In this document: in pieces, positions 24,070 to 38,100 of the stretch | How positions within the stretch are numbered: the first letter of the stretch is position 1 | Layout: each line of letters begins with the position of its first letter | Assembly (NCBI RefSeq): GCF_025024155.1 | Contig: NW_026251715.1 | Span: 248,001-312,000, forward strand | Length of the DNA: 64,000 nt | DNA from: Gamsiella multidivaricata | Lineage: Eukaryota; Mortierellomycota; Mortierellomycetes; Mortierellales; Mortierellaceae | Direction of reading: 5' to 3' | Notes under the pieces: model-generated | Told to the model about the DNA's origin: nothing | The model's database searches: none | What the model saw: only the letters and a program-made list of their open reading frames with translations | Made by a program: the position numbers and the translations under genes

Positions 24070-24913
24070 CTAATGGTATCGGGGCCGATTGGTGTAGTTG
24101 TCTGGGTCGCGTCCTGCAAGTGCCTGGCTCCAGCGTGAGGATGTGTCTCCGCGTGAGAGCGACAGGATTGACCGGTATCCCGTTGTTGCCTGATATTCCT
24201 CCCTTGCATTCGATGTCCGTAGCGATGGCCGTGATGTGTTCCTATATTGTGAACTCCGTCGCTCATTTCCACCGTCGCTTGTGTTATAAAGCGAAGTCCT
24301 CCTTGACTGCGACGATAACCGGTACGTGTGCGATTGTGGCAATTGTTGTTCTTGTTGTTGGCCTTGGTACTCTTGATAAGACTCCTGCTGCTGTTGTTGT
24401 TGCTGGCCCTGACCATGTGCCTGATCCTGCAGGTGATACTGGTCTCGTTCCTGGTGGTATTCTACATTGTTGTTGATTTGCTCCTGCTCCTGCTCATACT
24501 CCTCCAATTGATCTTGCGCCTGTTCCTGCTCCTGATGCTGCACTGTTACAGTGTATACCGACGACTATTACAATCCAATTGGGCGTGTCAGTGAAAGGTC
24601 ATTGGGCGTGTCAACGACCATAGGACAAGCACTCGAGGGAGCACACATACCTTGAAGAGCGTATAGACGAGACCCATTTTTCGCTCTACGATCCGAATCT
24701 TGTCGATCAGCTGTGCAATGTCAACCGCATTCATCTCCTGCAGCGTCTCGTTGATCTGTGGTAGTGAATCACCAAAGGCAGATAAAAGTCAGTTTCCTGA
24801 TCGTTCGCCGCTTTCTGTCGCCAACTTCTTGCTCGCTGTGTTCCTGGCTCCCTTACATGCTCCAACTTCGTAGCGAGTTTTGCATACTCTCCAAGCAGTT
24901 CCTTTGACGACAT
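24070..24913 (-). CDS. DAD3: DASH complex subunit DAD3 with Q/E-rich C-terminal extension
   Basis: Three exons on the minus strand: 24913-24857, 24755-24651 and 24564-24070, giving 218 residues. The first 70 residues match Dad3: SSKELLGEYAKLATKLEH, INETLQEM, IRIVERKMGLVYTLFK and SSVYTVTVQHQ. Dad3 is a small subunit of the DASH/Dam1 ring that couples kinetochores to microtubules. Known Dad3 proteins are about 90-100 residues. Here a tail of about 145 residues follows, first Q/E-rich (EQEQAQDQLEEYEQEQEQ and later poly-Q), then R/S/T/Y-rich. The tail is in the same exon as the conserved SSVY block, so it is not an annotation join. It shares a 186-bp divergent promoter with ALG8. Confidence 0.85.
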
Positions 24914-25099
24914 GACTGGCAGTAGAGTAAAGACGCGACAGTTTGCATGGGCTGAGTCCTTGGTCGTGTTCCTGAGATATGGACAAGCCACTGCTGCCAT
25001 GCGAGCTACATTGGACGCTCAACTCCACTTGGCTCCATTCCTTTTTCATCAAAAACATACACCCTCCTCATCACCCACGCGACTCCATAGAAACGAGGG
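24914..25099. promoter_or_regulatory. Divergent promoter of DAD3 and ALG8
   Basis: 186 bp between the two start codons; it must hold both 5' leaders and any core promoter. No TATA box was seen. Confidence 0.5.
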
Positions 25100-27318
<2,219 letters not shown>

Positions 27319-27479
27319 CAATAAAAATGTAATGAGATGCGTTTCTTTGTTATATTCAAAAATAAAGTTGCTGGTTCGCCCTAAGAATCTCTCCACCTGG
27401 TCTATCCCTGTCCTCAGTCCGCGATCTGTAAGCTATTGCCTTATCCAGCTCAGACCGCTTCTTCGTTCCAAAGCACCGC

Positions 27480-29796
27480 TTATTGCTCAGGCTGCATGTC
27501 TCCCTCACCCATCTCCTGCTGCTCAGGTGCAGGACCGCTCTGCTGAGCTCTCTGTCCAGACAATCCGGAAATAATATCGTCAACACGGAGCAACAAGCAC
27601 GACGACTCGATCGCCGTCTTGACTGTCTGCACCTTCACTGCGTTGGGCTCCCAGATGCCGTACTCGTGCATGTCCACAATCTTGCCTGCATGTCCATCAA
27701 CACCCCACGAATGGTTGCCGGTTGCGTGCTTGGCACGGAGAGACGTCAAGATCTTGATCGCATTGCCGCCGCAGTTCTGAATCAGAGTACGGGGGATCAC
27801 TTCCATGGCCTCAGCAACAGCCTTGTAGGGCCACTGGACTGAACCCTCCAGCGTCTTGCTCTTTTCCATCAAGCCAACAGAAATGGCCATCTCGGTCGCT
27901 CCTCCTCCAGGTGAGAGTTTGGGATTGAAGTAGACATTGCGGGCAACGCACATGGCGTCCATCAGGTTGCGCTCAACCTCGTTCAAAATATCCTTGGAAG
28001 GTCCACGCAAGACAATTGTGCACGCCTTGGGGTTCTTGCATCCAGTGAGAAAGGTGAAGTATCTATTTGATTGGACAAAAAGAGTACCATCATGTCAGTT
28101 CCTGGTCTTTGATCCATGGTAGCGCTTAAAACGACAGTTTCGGTCGATATGGGCACATACTCGTCGCCAATCTTCTCGACAGAGAACAATCCACAGTCAT
28201 TTCCGACGTCCGACTCCTTCAAGTCATCGACACGGTTGACGATCGTGGCACCAACAGCACGGGCAATACGGTTGTTGTCGGTCTTGCGGACGCGACGGAT
28301 GGCAGTGATGTTGGCCTTGACAAAGTAGTGCTGCGCCAGATCAGAAACACCCTTCTCCGTGAAAACAATGTCGGGCTTCAACTCGATGATCTTGTCGCAC
28401 ATGGCTTTGATCTGCTCCTCCTCAATCTGCAGGATTCTTGCCCAGTCAGACTCCTTAGTGACCTCAATGTTGGTTTGAGACTCTCCCTTCTTGTACTCCA
28501 GAGGGCAATCCAGCAAGATGATGCGGGGGTTCTCAATGCGACGGCGCATCTTGGGGTGGGTGACGTCCTTGTTGACCATGACTCCGTCCAAAACTCTTGA
28601 CTCTTCAATCTCTCCACCGGGAATCTGTGTAAGATGAAGGTGTAACAGAGATGATTTATAGATCAGTATCATTGTTACCGTACTTTGAATAAAGGAAACC
28701 GAACCGATGCTTAAACACATTTCGCATGAAAGCACTGCAACCATACCTTCTCAACTCTGGCATAGCGTTTGATGTCAACCTCCCGACGACCATCATTCTC
28801 AACAGCGACACAGCGAACGGCATCCAATGCCAACTTGCACATCATATCGCTCCAGCGGCTGACAAACTTTGTGCCGATCGAAGTCTTGACCAGATCCAGC
28901 ATCTCCTTGGGATCGTTTATGTTAACGGGGATCGAAATCCTGTCAACAATCTCGATGGCGTCCTCCAGCGCCTGCTTGAGGGCTGCAATGATGACGATGG
29001 GGTGGATGTTGCGCTCAAGGTAAGGCAGAGTCTGAGCAAGGACCTCACCAGCTAGAACAAGGAAAAGCAATTTACCACCAATTGGCGTAATTGCGTTAGA
29101 TCAAGGTCGAGATCGAGATAATGGCATACCCATATGGCGAGTCAACAACATTACGCGAGCAGATCAAGGATAATCATTACCGAGAATAATAACACTGGTG
29201 GTTCCATCGCCGACTTCCTCATCCTGTGTCCTGGCAAGCTCGATCATGCTCTTGGCGGCGGGGTGAGCAACCTCGACTTCTCTCAAGATTGCGTTTCCGT
29301 CGTTGGTCAGGACAACACCTCCCATAGGATCCAGCAACATTTTCAACATTGAGCGAGGTCCGAGACACGTCCTGATGATATCAGCAACAGTCTACATAAG
29401 AGCGAAAGGAAAAGAGATGGATTAGAAAGGGACTAGCACTGTATCTAAGTTGGTACCAAACACCTTGTTCGTATTCTCAGAGTTGACAATCACCTTGGCA
29501 GCCGTGATGTTGGAGGATTGAGCCTTGCGACCAGTCTCGCGCTCCATGTTGGTGTCTACAGAGAGGAAAAGTGTTTTTAGGTGATTAGCATCCTGCACAA
29601 GGAACTCGGGGGGTCAAGGCGCTAGCTTTGAATAGAGCTGCCTCCACGCGACTCCCGACACGATTAGAAAAGGTCGAGGTGATCGCGAATCTTGTATAGC
29701 TGTGTGGTTGTGTCCTGAATTAGACAGGTTGGCGATGGGTGGGTGATCACTTGTTTTCTGATTCGATCACGTACTCATAACAATGACTTGACTCAT
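27480..29796 (-). CDS. CCT3: T-complex protein 1 (TRiC/CCT) subunit gamma
   Basis: Six exons on the minus strand: 29796-29775, 29555-29494, 29391-29181, 29051-28747, 28624-28161 and 28062-27480, giving 548 residues, the normal CCT3 length. Signatures: VIVMNTNMERETGRKAQSSN, ADIIRTCLGPRSMLKMLLDP, VVLTNDGNAILRE, the ATP-binding DEEVGDGTTSVIIL, RRVRKTDNNRIARA, LSPGGGATEMA, EVIPRTLIQNCGG and the gamma-specific KARVEK/IPGGEIE region. It is one of eight subunits of the cytosolic chaperonin that folds actin, tubulin and others. The second exon has two in-frame donors 30 nt apart (after 29494 or after 29464); I used the first since it matches yeast and animal proteins. The gene is divergent from PTH1 (349 bp between starts). 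Confidence 0.96.
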
Positions 29797-30145
29797 CTTG
29801 GCTGTGTGATTGTTATTCCTGACGGGATAAAAGGTGGAAGATGGGATGAAGGAGGAGGAGTTGATGGCAGATGAGATGTATGAAAGCCTCTCTTATTTGT
29901 GGGATGGAACGAGCGAGAAGGAAAAAAAGATCAACGCGCGGCTAGGGAAGGTGGGAGCGAGGACGTCGCTTACGGGGCCTAAGAAGGATCACCTCGTCTT
30001 TTTGTGTTAGTGCTGCGGTCGGACACAGCGCAATCAATCAATCGCATTTTGGATTCAGGAACGGTGAGAAGATCTAATCAGATCTCTCGCCTCTTCCACT
30101 CTCCTTCACCCAGACACACATCCGCACATTCACCTTCATTCATCC
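29797..30145. promoter_or_regulatory. Divergent promoter region of CCT3 and PTH1
   Basis: 349 bp between start codons. No TATA box is clear. Confidence 0.45.
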
Positions 30146-31122
30146 ATGGCGGCCTTAACAAGACACATAGTGGTAAATTCTTTTTTATTTTATTTTTTAC
30201 CAGGATATCAAAACATCGTAACCTAACCAACTTTATCCTTCCACAGGTCGTGGGACTCGGGAACTACGGCCTCCCAGGAACACGCCACAACGTCGGCATG
30301 ATGGTCCTCGACAATTTCGCCCGGCGTTTTAATGCTCCCTGGTCCAAAAATGGCACCTGGCGAGCCGAGGTCGCCACCGTCACTACGACTATTGCCATCA
30401 AGAACCGCGAGCGGACCATAATGAGAGCACGCATGCCTCCTACTAGAACACCTTCTGCAGCCACCGTGAATACAGGTAAAAATGCGATCAATACTTCTAC
30501 TCCTGCGGTGGATGAAAATGCAGCCGGTACAGTGGACACAGCCTCGACAGAGCCAGCACCCATTGCTAACAAGAAAGAGAAGCCAGAGATGGTCGCCGTG
30601 GAACTCAAATTGACCCTTCTCAAGCCCTTGCAACCAATGAACATCAGCGGAAGCGCTGTCTCTCGTGCAGGTATGGTACTCGTCCATGCAATGTTATTTA
30701 TCATTGAGAGCCGTTGTGCCCTTCCTTTAAACTAATTGGTCTCTTTCTGATTTCCTCCGACTTGGAAAAAACACACAGTCGACGACTTGCGCATCCCCAA
30801 GACTGATGTCTTGGTGATCCACGACGACATGGAGCGGGACATCGGAAAGATCTCTTACAAGAGCGAAGGTTCCGCCAACGGCCATAACGGCATTAAATCC
30901 TGTATCAAGTACCTTCGAACCCAACACTTCAAACGTCTTCGTATCGGCGTCGGTCGCCCGGCATCCAAAGATCGCTCGCCTGACTTCATTGCGAATTATA
31001 TCCTCGGAAAATTCAAGCCCTTGGAGATTGAAAAGTTGGAGGAGCTGGTTTATGACCAGGCGGGGGATGAAGTCATCAAAATCATGACCAGATATCCTGA
31101 CTGGAAACCATGGAAAAAGTGA
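30146..31122 (+). CDS. PTH1: Peptidyl-tRNA hydrolase, PTH1 family
   Basis: Three exons: 30146-30172 (nine codons, MAALTRHIV), 30247-30670 and 30779-31122, giving 264 residues. Active-site blocks of bacterial-type Pth are intact: VVGLGNYGLPGTRHNVGMM with the catalytic His (about residue 23), LLKPLQPMNISGSAV with the binding Asn, VIHDDMERDIGKISYK with the catalytic Asp, and GSANGHNGIKS. The enzyme frees tRNA from stalled peptidyl-tRNA; in fungi this type usually acts in mitochondria. An insert of about 60 low-complexity T/A/E/K residues (roughly 58-118) separates the His block from the Asn block, making the protein longer than the usual 190-200. No clear mitochondrial presequence is present from this ATG. 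Confidence 0.9.
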
Positions 31123-31490
31123 TGGACAGATATCTTTGTGCACCATTGACTGCGGAGAGCATTGTCTAGCCAAGCTTTCGCCTACTCGCTCGTTGCTACT
31201 GCAATGCTTCGTGTCGTTTGTGCGATTGTGCTATACTGACTAAAGCTGTGGCACGACAATGACGGCGAAGCGTTGTTCATGACTAACTATCAGAACCATT
31301 GCAATGTATATATTTTCTATGCTGAATAAACTGTTCGGCGAAATTTATTCTTTCTAAAATAAATTCCATTATTTTGAAGAAATCTCTGCTTGTCAACTGT
31401 ATGAGACTCTTTGTTGCAACAACGAATAGTCTGAGATGCGATATCTTTGCTCCGTGCAAGATACTGGCCGTAAAAGACAAAGAGCTGTGC
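31123..31490. other. Convergent 3' flanks of PTH1 and TRL1
   Basis: 368 bp without gene. AATAAA occurs at about 31325-31330 on the plus strand and AT-rich sequence follows. Confidence 0.5.
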
Positions 31491-34400
31491 CTAGAACAGC
31501 ATGCCCTTCAAATGTCCCGCAAAGACCTTGGACTCATTCAACTTGATCGAGAAGATCTGTGGTCCGTTTGCCTGCTTCGACTCAGATCCAATGTGCTTCA
31601 TGTTCTCCCTCCACAGCCGCAACATCTCGTTCGACTCGTAGGGCTTGATATGGTCACCAGCAGTACCGACTGTCACATGGAGGTTCGGCTGTACAGTATC
31701 ATACATCTTTCCGTTCACAGCTCTCTTTGCGCTCGAGACCCGAAGCGCTATGATGTTTTCTGTCCAGATAATATAGTCCGTAACGACCGTGGCCTCCAGC
31801 TCCGGTTTCTCAAGTTGTCCGCCCGCGGACGAGATGGTGGTGGCAGCTAGAATGGGAACTGTCGGGTTGGAGGGAGGGGTAGCAGGAGTGGGAGCCATTG
31901 TGTTGGAAGAAGAGGCGGCCGCAGGCGGAACCTTGCCACGTCTACCTCTCTTCTCCACTCTCGTGAATCTATCTTCCCCCGGCGACGAGGACACAGACAG
32001 CGATTGCTCAAAGTTGGTTGAAAGTGCTGACATTGACGTGGTAGGGGGAGAAGTCGTTGGCGATGAGCTTTTTGGCTTTGTTGGCACCGCCACTACTCCT
32101 GCAGTCTCCTCCGTGTACAGTTTCCACAGCTCTTCAGCCCTCTGCGCCTTCTTGGGTGATGTATCCTTGCGCGCACTTGTATGGATAAGCGTAACATGTT
32201 GGTAGATCCCGACCCTATGATTTTCCTTCCACGCATTGAACTGATCCTTAAACTGCTTCCACAGTGCGTTGTTCTTGGTTCCGATGTTCGTCTGCCCAAT
32301 CAGCTCCTCCAGGAAACACTGCACTGAACCGGATTCGAGAGCAATGGCAAAATACTTTGGTTCTTTTGCCCTCCTCTGCTTTCCAGAAAGAGCCATAGTG
32401 GCAGTATCGCCGGTTAAAGTGCTGGATGCACTTTGATCTGACTGTTCCGGTGATGCCTCGCTCGCCTGCTTCTCCTTATGGCGTCTCTCTGCCTCGCCCG
32501 ATGCAACTCGCTCTGGTTTCCAGTCCTCTATGGCGTATCGAACCGCCTCCTTGATCTCCTTTGGTCCTGGGACTGGGCTGTTACCGATTCCTCCCGCACC
32601 TAACGTTGGGATCGCAAATTCTTTCACAATTCGCTCCACGAACGCCAACGAATCTTCCCCAGCTTTGGACTCAACAACGTTGCTGAAACTGGCATCGGGC
32701 TCGATCATAGGATTGAACGGCTCAAATGATCGCAAAAACTTTTGAATGACGAACTCATAGTCGGGACAGTACTCGGGGGTTAAGGACTGGTGGTTCGAAC
32801 CTCGGTTCTTGACGCGCTCGATCGCCATCTCCCTGATACGCTCAATCGGTAGGTCATCATGCGACCAGTACAGTGCTACGAACCGAGTCTTGGGATATTC
32901 TCCTCGGACGGCTTCCATAATTCTCTGTCGGTGCATATACTCAAAGTTATTTCGATCCGCAATGACGACCATGTTCTCCTTAAGCTGGCTCACGACCTCC
33001 TTGATGAACTTTTGACCGGGATTCTTCCTGAAGTGGTTGAAGTCATCGCTGTTGACATGGGTCCAGCCGAATAGCTTTGAGAGGGCAACACTGACTGTAG
33101 TTTTGCCACATCCAATGGTCGCGATAGGAATCAAAACCGTCCGCTGAAAGTCCTCCTGTGTGACACCATTGTCGCTCGAGGGCATAGCAAGCGACGACTT
33201 CTGATCCTTCGGAGACTTGGACTCCCACTCTGACAAGAACATGTCTCGAATAGCGATAATGCCTTGATTTTTGTTGTATCCTGCAAAAATCTCGGGTTGC
33301 TTCTTGATGAGATCTTTGATGAACTCGATATATGCCTTTGTCAAAGGATACTTCATGCGCAACGGCGCCCCTGATATCGCTACATTGTCTGCACCTTTAG
33401 CCTTCTTTGCCTCGATGTTCAACAGTCGCTTTGTCAGCTCTCTCCATTCTCTGTACATAAGATAGGGCTCATCGTACTTGATCTTGAAAAAGTAGGCGCC
33501 TTCTTCCGTCTTGGTCCTGCAACGCACCACAAATCCCTCCACTGCTCGACTGTCGTATTCTCCTGCATTCCTGACCTTCTCCGTAAAGTCCATGACCTCC
33601 TTGAATGAATCAAAGGTTACATAACCCGTCTGCCTAAGTCCCCATTCCTTAGCTACCTCCTGGACCTTGCTGCTCGGCAGAGTCTGGAAAACGGCCGTGT
33701 TGCGGTTCAGCCCATGGAGATACAGTCCTGCTTTATCGGCCGGGTATCGGAGGACGTGTTCCTCAAAGCTGTCGTCGCACAACTAGAAGTTAATTACAAC
33801 AAATTATATTACTATCATCAGCAATATCATCCTCACCCATTGACATGCTGCAATAAGATTCAAAGATACCCAAAAGAATTACCTCCGCAACAGCTGTCAG
33901 GTTCTGATTCCACAGCCAGAGTCCGAACTCTTGTAACGTCCTACCCTTAGCGGCTAAAGTCTTTTCGAGCCATTCTCGCCCCTTGGATGCATGGATGGCC
34001 TCGGCCTGTGCGTCCTTCTCGGACCCATCTCGTACCCCAATGGCATGCTTACTGCTAACAACACACCCTCCTTGCGGTCCGACGAGATGAGGGGGCAATC
34101 CAGCCATAAAGATGATGCATCCGTTTTCCTTGAGCGTCACCTCGTATGGTCCCTCTGTGTTTTCCGCGATCCATCCCAGTTGTGTCTTTTGGACCTCCCC
34201 CACGTTGAAAAATTTGTCGTATCCACGGATCAGAATCCGATGCATGCCATCGGTATCATCGAGGGTGTCGGCGTCGGTATTGGTGGTACCTTTGGTCGCA
34301 GAGGGAAGTCGATGCAGTGCTGGATCCTGATAGGTGAACAACCCGCGTGCTAACGAGGGCAAGGTCCCCTTGACATAATCGTACTCGTTCATCTTCCAAG

Positions 34401-34698
34401 AAGTGACCTTCAGAACCCTGGGCTCGTGCGCGCCGCTGGTCTTTGATTTAGCGAGAGAGGCGTGGGAGGATGACGAGTGTTGACCCTCCCGTTCCAGATC
34501 CAAGTCATAATTGGTGCCGTACACAAGCTTTCGACGACGCTTGGATGTTCCAAGGTCTTTATTTTCGGTACACGCGCGCAGGTCACGGATAAGGCTGTCG
34601 GCTCGAGTGGCATCATCCAGGACGCGGTTCTTGCCCGTTGGTTTTGTAGTGTAGTCCTGGATTCGGGTTTGTTGAAGCTGCTTGGCCAGTTGATCCAT
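31491..34698 (-). CDS. TRL1: Fungal tri-functional tRNA ligase
   Basis: Two exons on the minus strand: 34698-33883 and 33782-31491, giving 1035 residues; an in-frame ATG at 34758 would add 20. The ligase domain comes first: TLKENGC with the AMP-accepting Lys at about residue 190, then VEGFVVR and FFKIKYDEPY nucleotidyltransferase motifs. The polynucleotide kinase domain follows with P-loop ATIGCGKTT (Lys at about 499) and HVNSDDF. The cyclic phosphodiesterase domain ends the protein with the paired HVTLIH and HVTVGT motifs. Together these heal and seal tRNA exon ends after endonuclease cutting, and act in HAC1-type unconventional splicing in yeast. An S/T/P-rich insert of about 100 residues separates the two HxT motifs. 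The whole set of catalytic motifs is intact. Confidence 0.97.
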
Positions 34699-35169
34699 GG
34701 CGACGAAGGAATTAGCAGAGCAAGGATGATGAGTTGATGTTGATGAGCGCGCAAGCAAGGTTAAAGAGTGTGAGTGAAGATAACAGATGTTGGTGGTACC
34801 GAAAGAGCGCTTATATTGTCGTCAGACTGTTGAAGGGCGAGAATCGTGTTATTTATTGTTTGGACTATCGAAGGACTACGCCCACCGCGGCCCTCGACTG
34901 CGGCTGGAGTCTATTACGGCACCCTTTTTTTTTCTTTTTTTTTTTTGGTCATTCTGAAGTGATATGACTCTAGTCTCATTCTATCATGCGACTATGCGAG
35001 GGTTTCAATGGAGTATGTTCCGTTCTCTGCGGTCTCTTTTAGTGTTTTGGACTTTTGTACCTTCGTAATGGCGATAAGTTTATTTTCACGTTGCACCGCC
35101 TCAGTCGCTCGCCTCGCTTGTGTTCACGCTCCCCTGCTTCGTTTTATTTTGTCCTTGAACTTTTCTGTT
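34699..35169. promoter_or_regulatory. TRL1 upstream region
   Basis: 471 bp between the TRL1 start and the 3' end of the upstream TMEM209-like gene, same strand. It contains T-rich runs at 34925-34947. A promoter is expected; no motif stands out. Confidence 0.4.
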
Positions 35170-38100
35170 TTACACGTCGTATCCTTCCACCACATCGCCG
35201 AGTCCAATCAACCGGGTACCGATGTTGATCTGGCCAATATATCCGCCACTTTCTCTCATCACGATGAAGATGAACAACACCAGTGTGTACCACACATTGA
35301 GTCGTTTCTAATAAAGAGATAAAAAAATAAAATATAAATAAAACTCCCCAGGCAGTTGATAATTAATGAATCACAATATCATTTGACACTTACAGGCACA
35401 ACCTCCCACATCGATCCCTCCACCACGAGGCTGTACTCGGGTGGGGATTTGGATGTCTGCTTAATCTGCAGCCTTGTGGTGGGATCTGGCTTGCCCTCCA
35501 TTGGAACATAGTGCTTGTACGAGAATGGGAACCGGTCGTTGGCCTGGGCTGGCTGTGATGGCATCGCCAAATCCATATAAACTGCAAACAAATGCATAAT
35601 AATCTGGGCATCCGTAGGCAGATCTGGCGTCCATGTCTTCTTGCCGCCATCCCAGGTCACTCCATGCGAATCCCAGATAAAATGAGTGAGCAGTGGTCCC
35701 ATAGCTATTCAAGAAGGGAGTACAGATGATTAGATCGACTACTAATCTTGAACGATGGCATATAAACAAGCGATGAGCGCGCGCACCTTGAAGTCGCTCA
35801 ACTACATATTTGCGGTTGGCATAGCCTGGAATCGCCAGGTACATCTCAAGAACCAATCGCTGTTTGACAATAGGTGACTATGGAGCGTATAAGGTAGAGC
35901 ATTACTCAGGCTTAATAAACAAACGAATAGGCAACCATGGAGCATAACAGCCAGAATTTAAAAGCAAGACCCTGCAATGGATAAATACCTGTCCATATCG
36001 TGCCTCGAGGTCAGGCAGCGATGTTGGCAACTGTGGTTGCTGGGGTTGAGGGGCTGCAAATGCGCTGGGTAATCTAGTATTGGCGATACTAGCAGCACCC
36101 CATGCAAGCGAGCTCGAGAGTGGTGCTGAGGCTGCTGGAGCTGCTGCAGTAGACGTCGCGGGCGCAGATCCGTTAGCGGTGTTTGGGGGGGGAACTGAGG
36201 TATAAAACATGGTTGCAGACTTGCAGTCCAGATAAGATAGGCCTTGACGTGCCAACTCTGCATCGACGACCACCATCTCGCTACACACATTCTTGACGAT
36301 CGTATTCCACATCCACTAGCAAATATTAAAGTATCATAGATAGCGGTTTAGTAATCAACATGAATACACCTAGACAAAACAAGCTTGAAAAGCATGAGGT
36401 GTACCTGACGCATGTTGAATACCCATCGATCGAGCTGCTGCTCAGAAACTTTAAGGTTCTTGAGGACTTTGCCGTGGCCGACAACATAAAGGCCATCCTT
36501 TTGAAGATCTGTCTTTGATGCTTGGTCTTTGGAAAGGGTTGTTCGAATAGCAGGCTGGTAGCGAGTGATAGATCCGCGCGCGTTGAGACTGGCTTGGAGA
36601 TCTGGACGCAATGCATTGTCGACGGACATATCCACGCCTGTCTGAAGACCAGCCTGAGAAGCAAAATTGCCATGCAGACCGAACGGTCTCTTGGAGGGAT
36701 CAGTATCAACGCCCTTCCACTCTGCTTGGAGTTCATCTCTTGCCTCGACAATCTTCATCAACCGGTCTAGGTCAGCTCTATCCTGAATAGTTGGCTGGTT
36801 AAAGCTTCGGGCCATCGATTTGTTCAAAATAGTGGTAGCGTCTCTGTACTCGGAAGTGCTCAGACCCACGGCAGGTTTTTGGAACGGTGTTCTGGATGAT
36901 ACGAAGGGACCTTGTGATGGACTGACGTAGGTGCTCACAATAGGTTTCTCGGTCAGGCTATATGGCTTTTTGACGGCATAGAAGAATGGTGAGACAGACA
37001 CATTTGGCTTCGATGAATCGAAAGATTATCACTACCATTACCAATTAATATGACTTACAACACTGATGGACTTTTTGAATACAGGGACAGCACCAGGCAC
37101 CTTAGTTATAATAGGGTCCAATCCAAGAAGGGTCCGCTGAGAAGGCGTCAGGGGCAGATATTCGAAGTTGTTGCTGCTCCTCATATAGCTATTAAGCACC
37201 TCGAGGATGTTAAATAAGAGCAACAAGATAACGGCCCACTCTATATGAACATTCAAAAAGAAATGCGACGGCATCAGAACCCTTGATATTCGCTCTATGT
37301 ATCACACGACCGGGATCAAAACCCCCTTACCTGTCCAGTAGAAAACCGAAGGGCTAACAAACGACGACAGGATTCTGACGACCGTTCTAAGGAGAGGATA
37401 ACGGCATGTCGATTAATATAATATCCTTTCGCATTCTGATGGCATTCCTTCTCCCCAACTCGCTCAGCATCCTTACCTATAAAAGCGTCCCTTCATCACG
37501 ACATGGGAAAGAATTAGTGCGCTAATGTTGATAAGCAACCGCCGGAATGCATTGGGTGCAAGGCTGTTCTTGCTCTTCCACTGATCTATTTTCTTGATGG
37601 AAGGCAATTCGTACTGGCCCTTCAGTGTCGAAGCTGTGGAGGGATCTGCGGGTAAAGTGACGACAGGCTTTGCTGTGGTGCTCGCAGGTTTAGATGGCGC
37701 ATCAGGATAGTCTGAGAAAAGGGATTTTACTCCTGCAACCGCTGGAGGCACTGCGGATGCTTGCTTGCGGGCTGAGCTCATGATCGCAAGGTTGTGGTCG
37801 TTGCTGCTAACGGCTGCAGTGGCGACTGCGGTGGGAATGGTTGGAAGTCGGCGTTGAGATAGTTTGTTGGTCATTGGTTCGGACTTCCATGGTTCTGGGG
37901 GTGCGGCAGGGTAGATCTGAGCCCGCTGTTCGTTGTTCTCCTGGATGCCCTTCTTGGTTGTAAATAAGGGCTGTGAGCCCCTCTGTACCTGCTTTCCCTT
38001 CTCTGCAGTAGTAAATCTGGGTGATGAGGGTTCGGAACTCGCGTCCGAGGATGGCCACCACTCGCTCTTCAAGGGTGTTTGTATAAAAGGCCTAGAACCG

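Noticed and set aside
30004..30246. Open frame running through the PTH1 first intron, which could give a mitochondrial presequence by intron retention
   Set aside because: It has no ATG start; the upstream start is GTG, and the short MAALTRHIV exon splices cleanly.
32780..32800. GGTTCGAACCTCGG, resembling a tRNA B box
   Set aside because: It lies inside the conserved kinase region of the tRNA ligase coding sequence and has no matching A box or cloverleaf.
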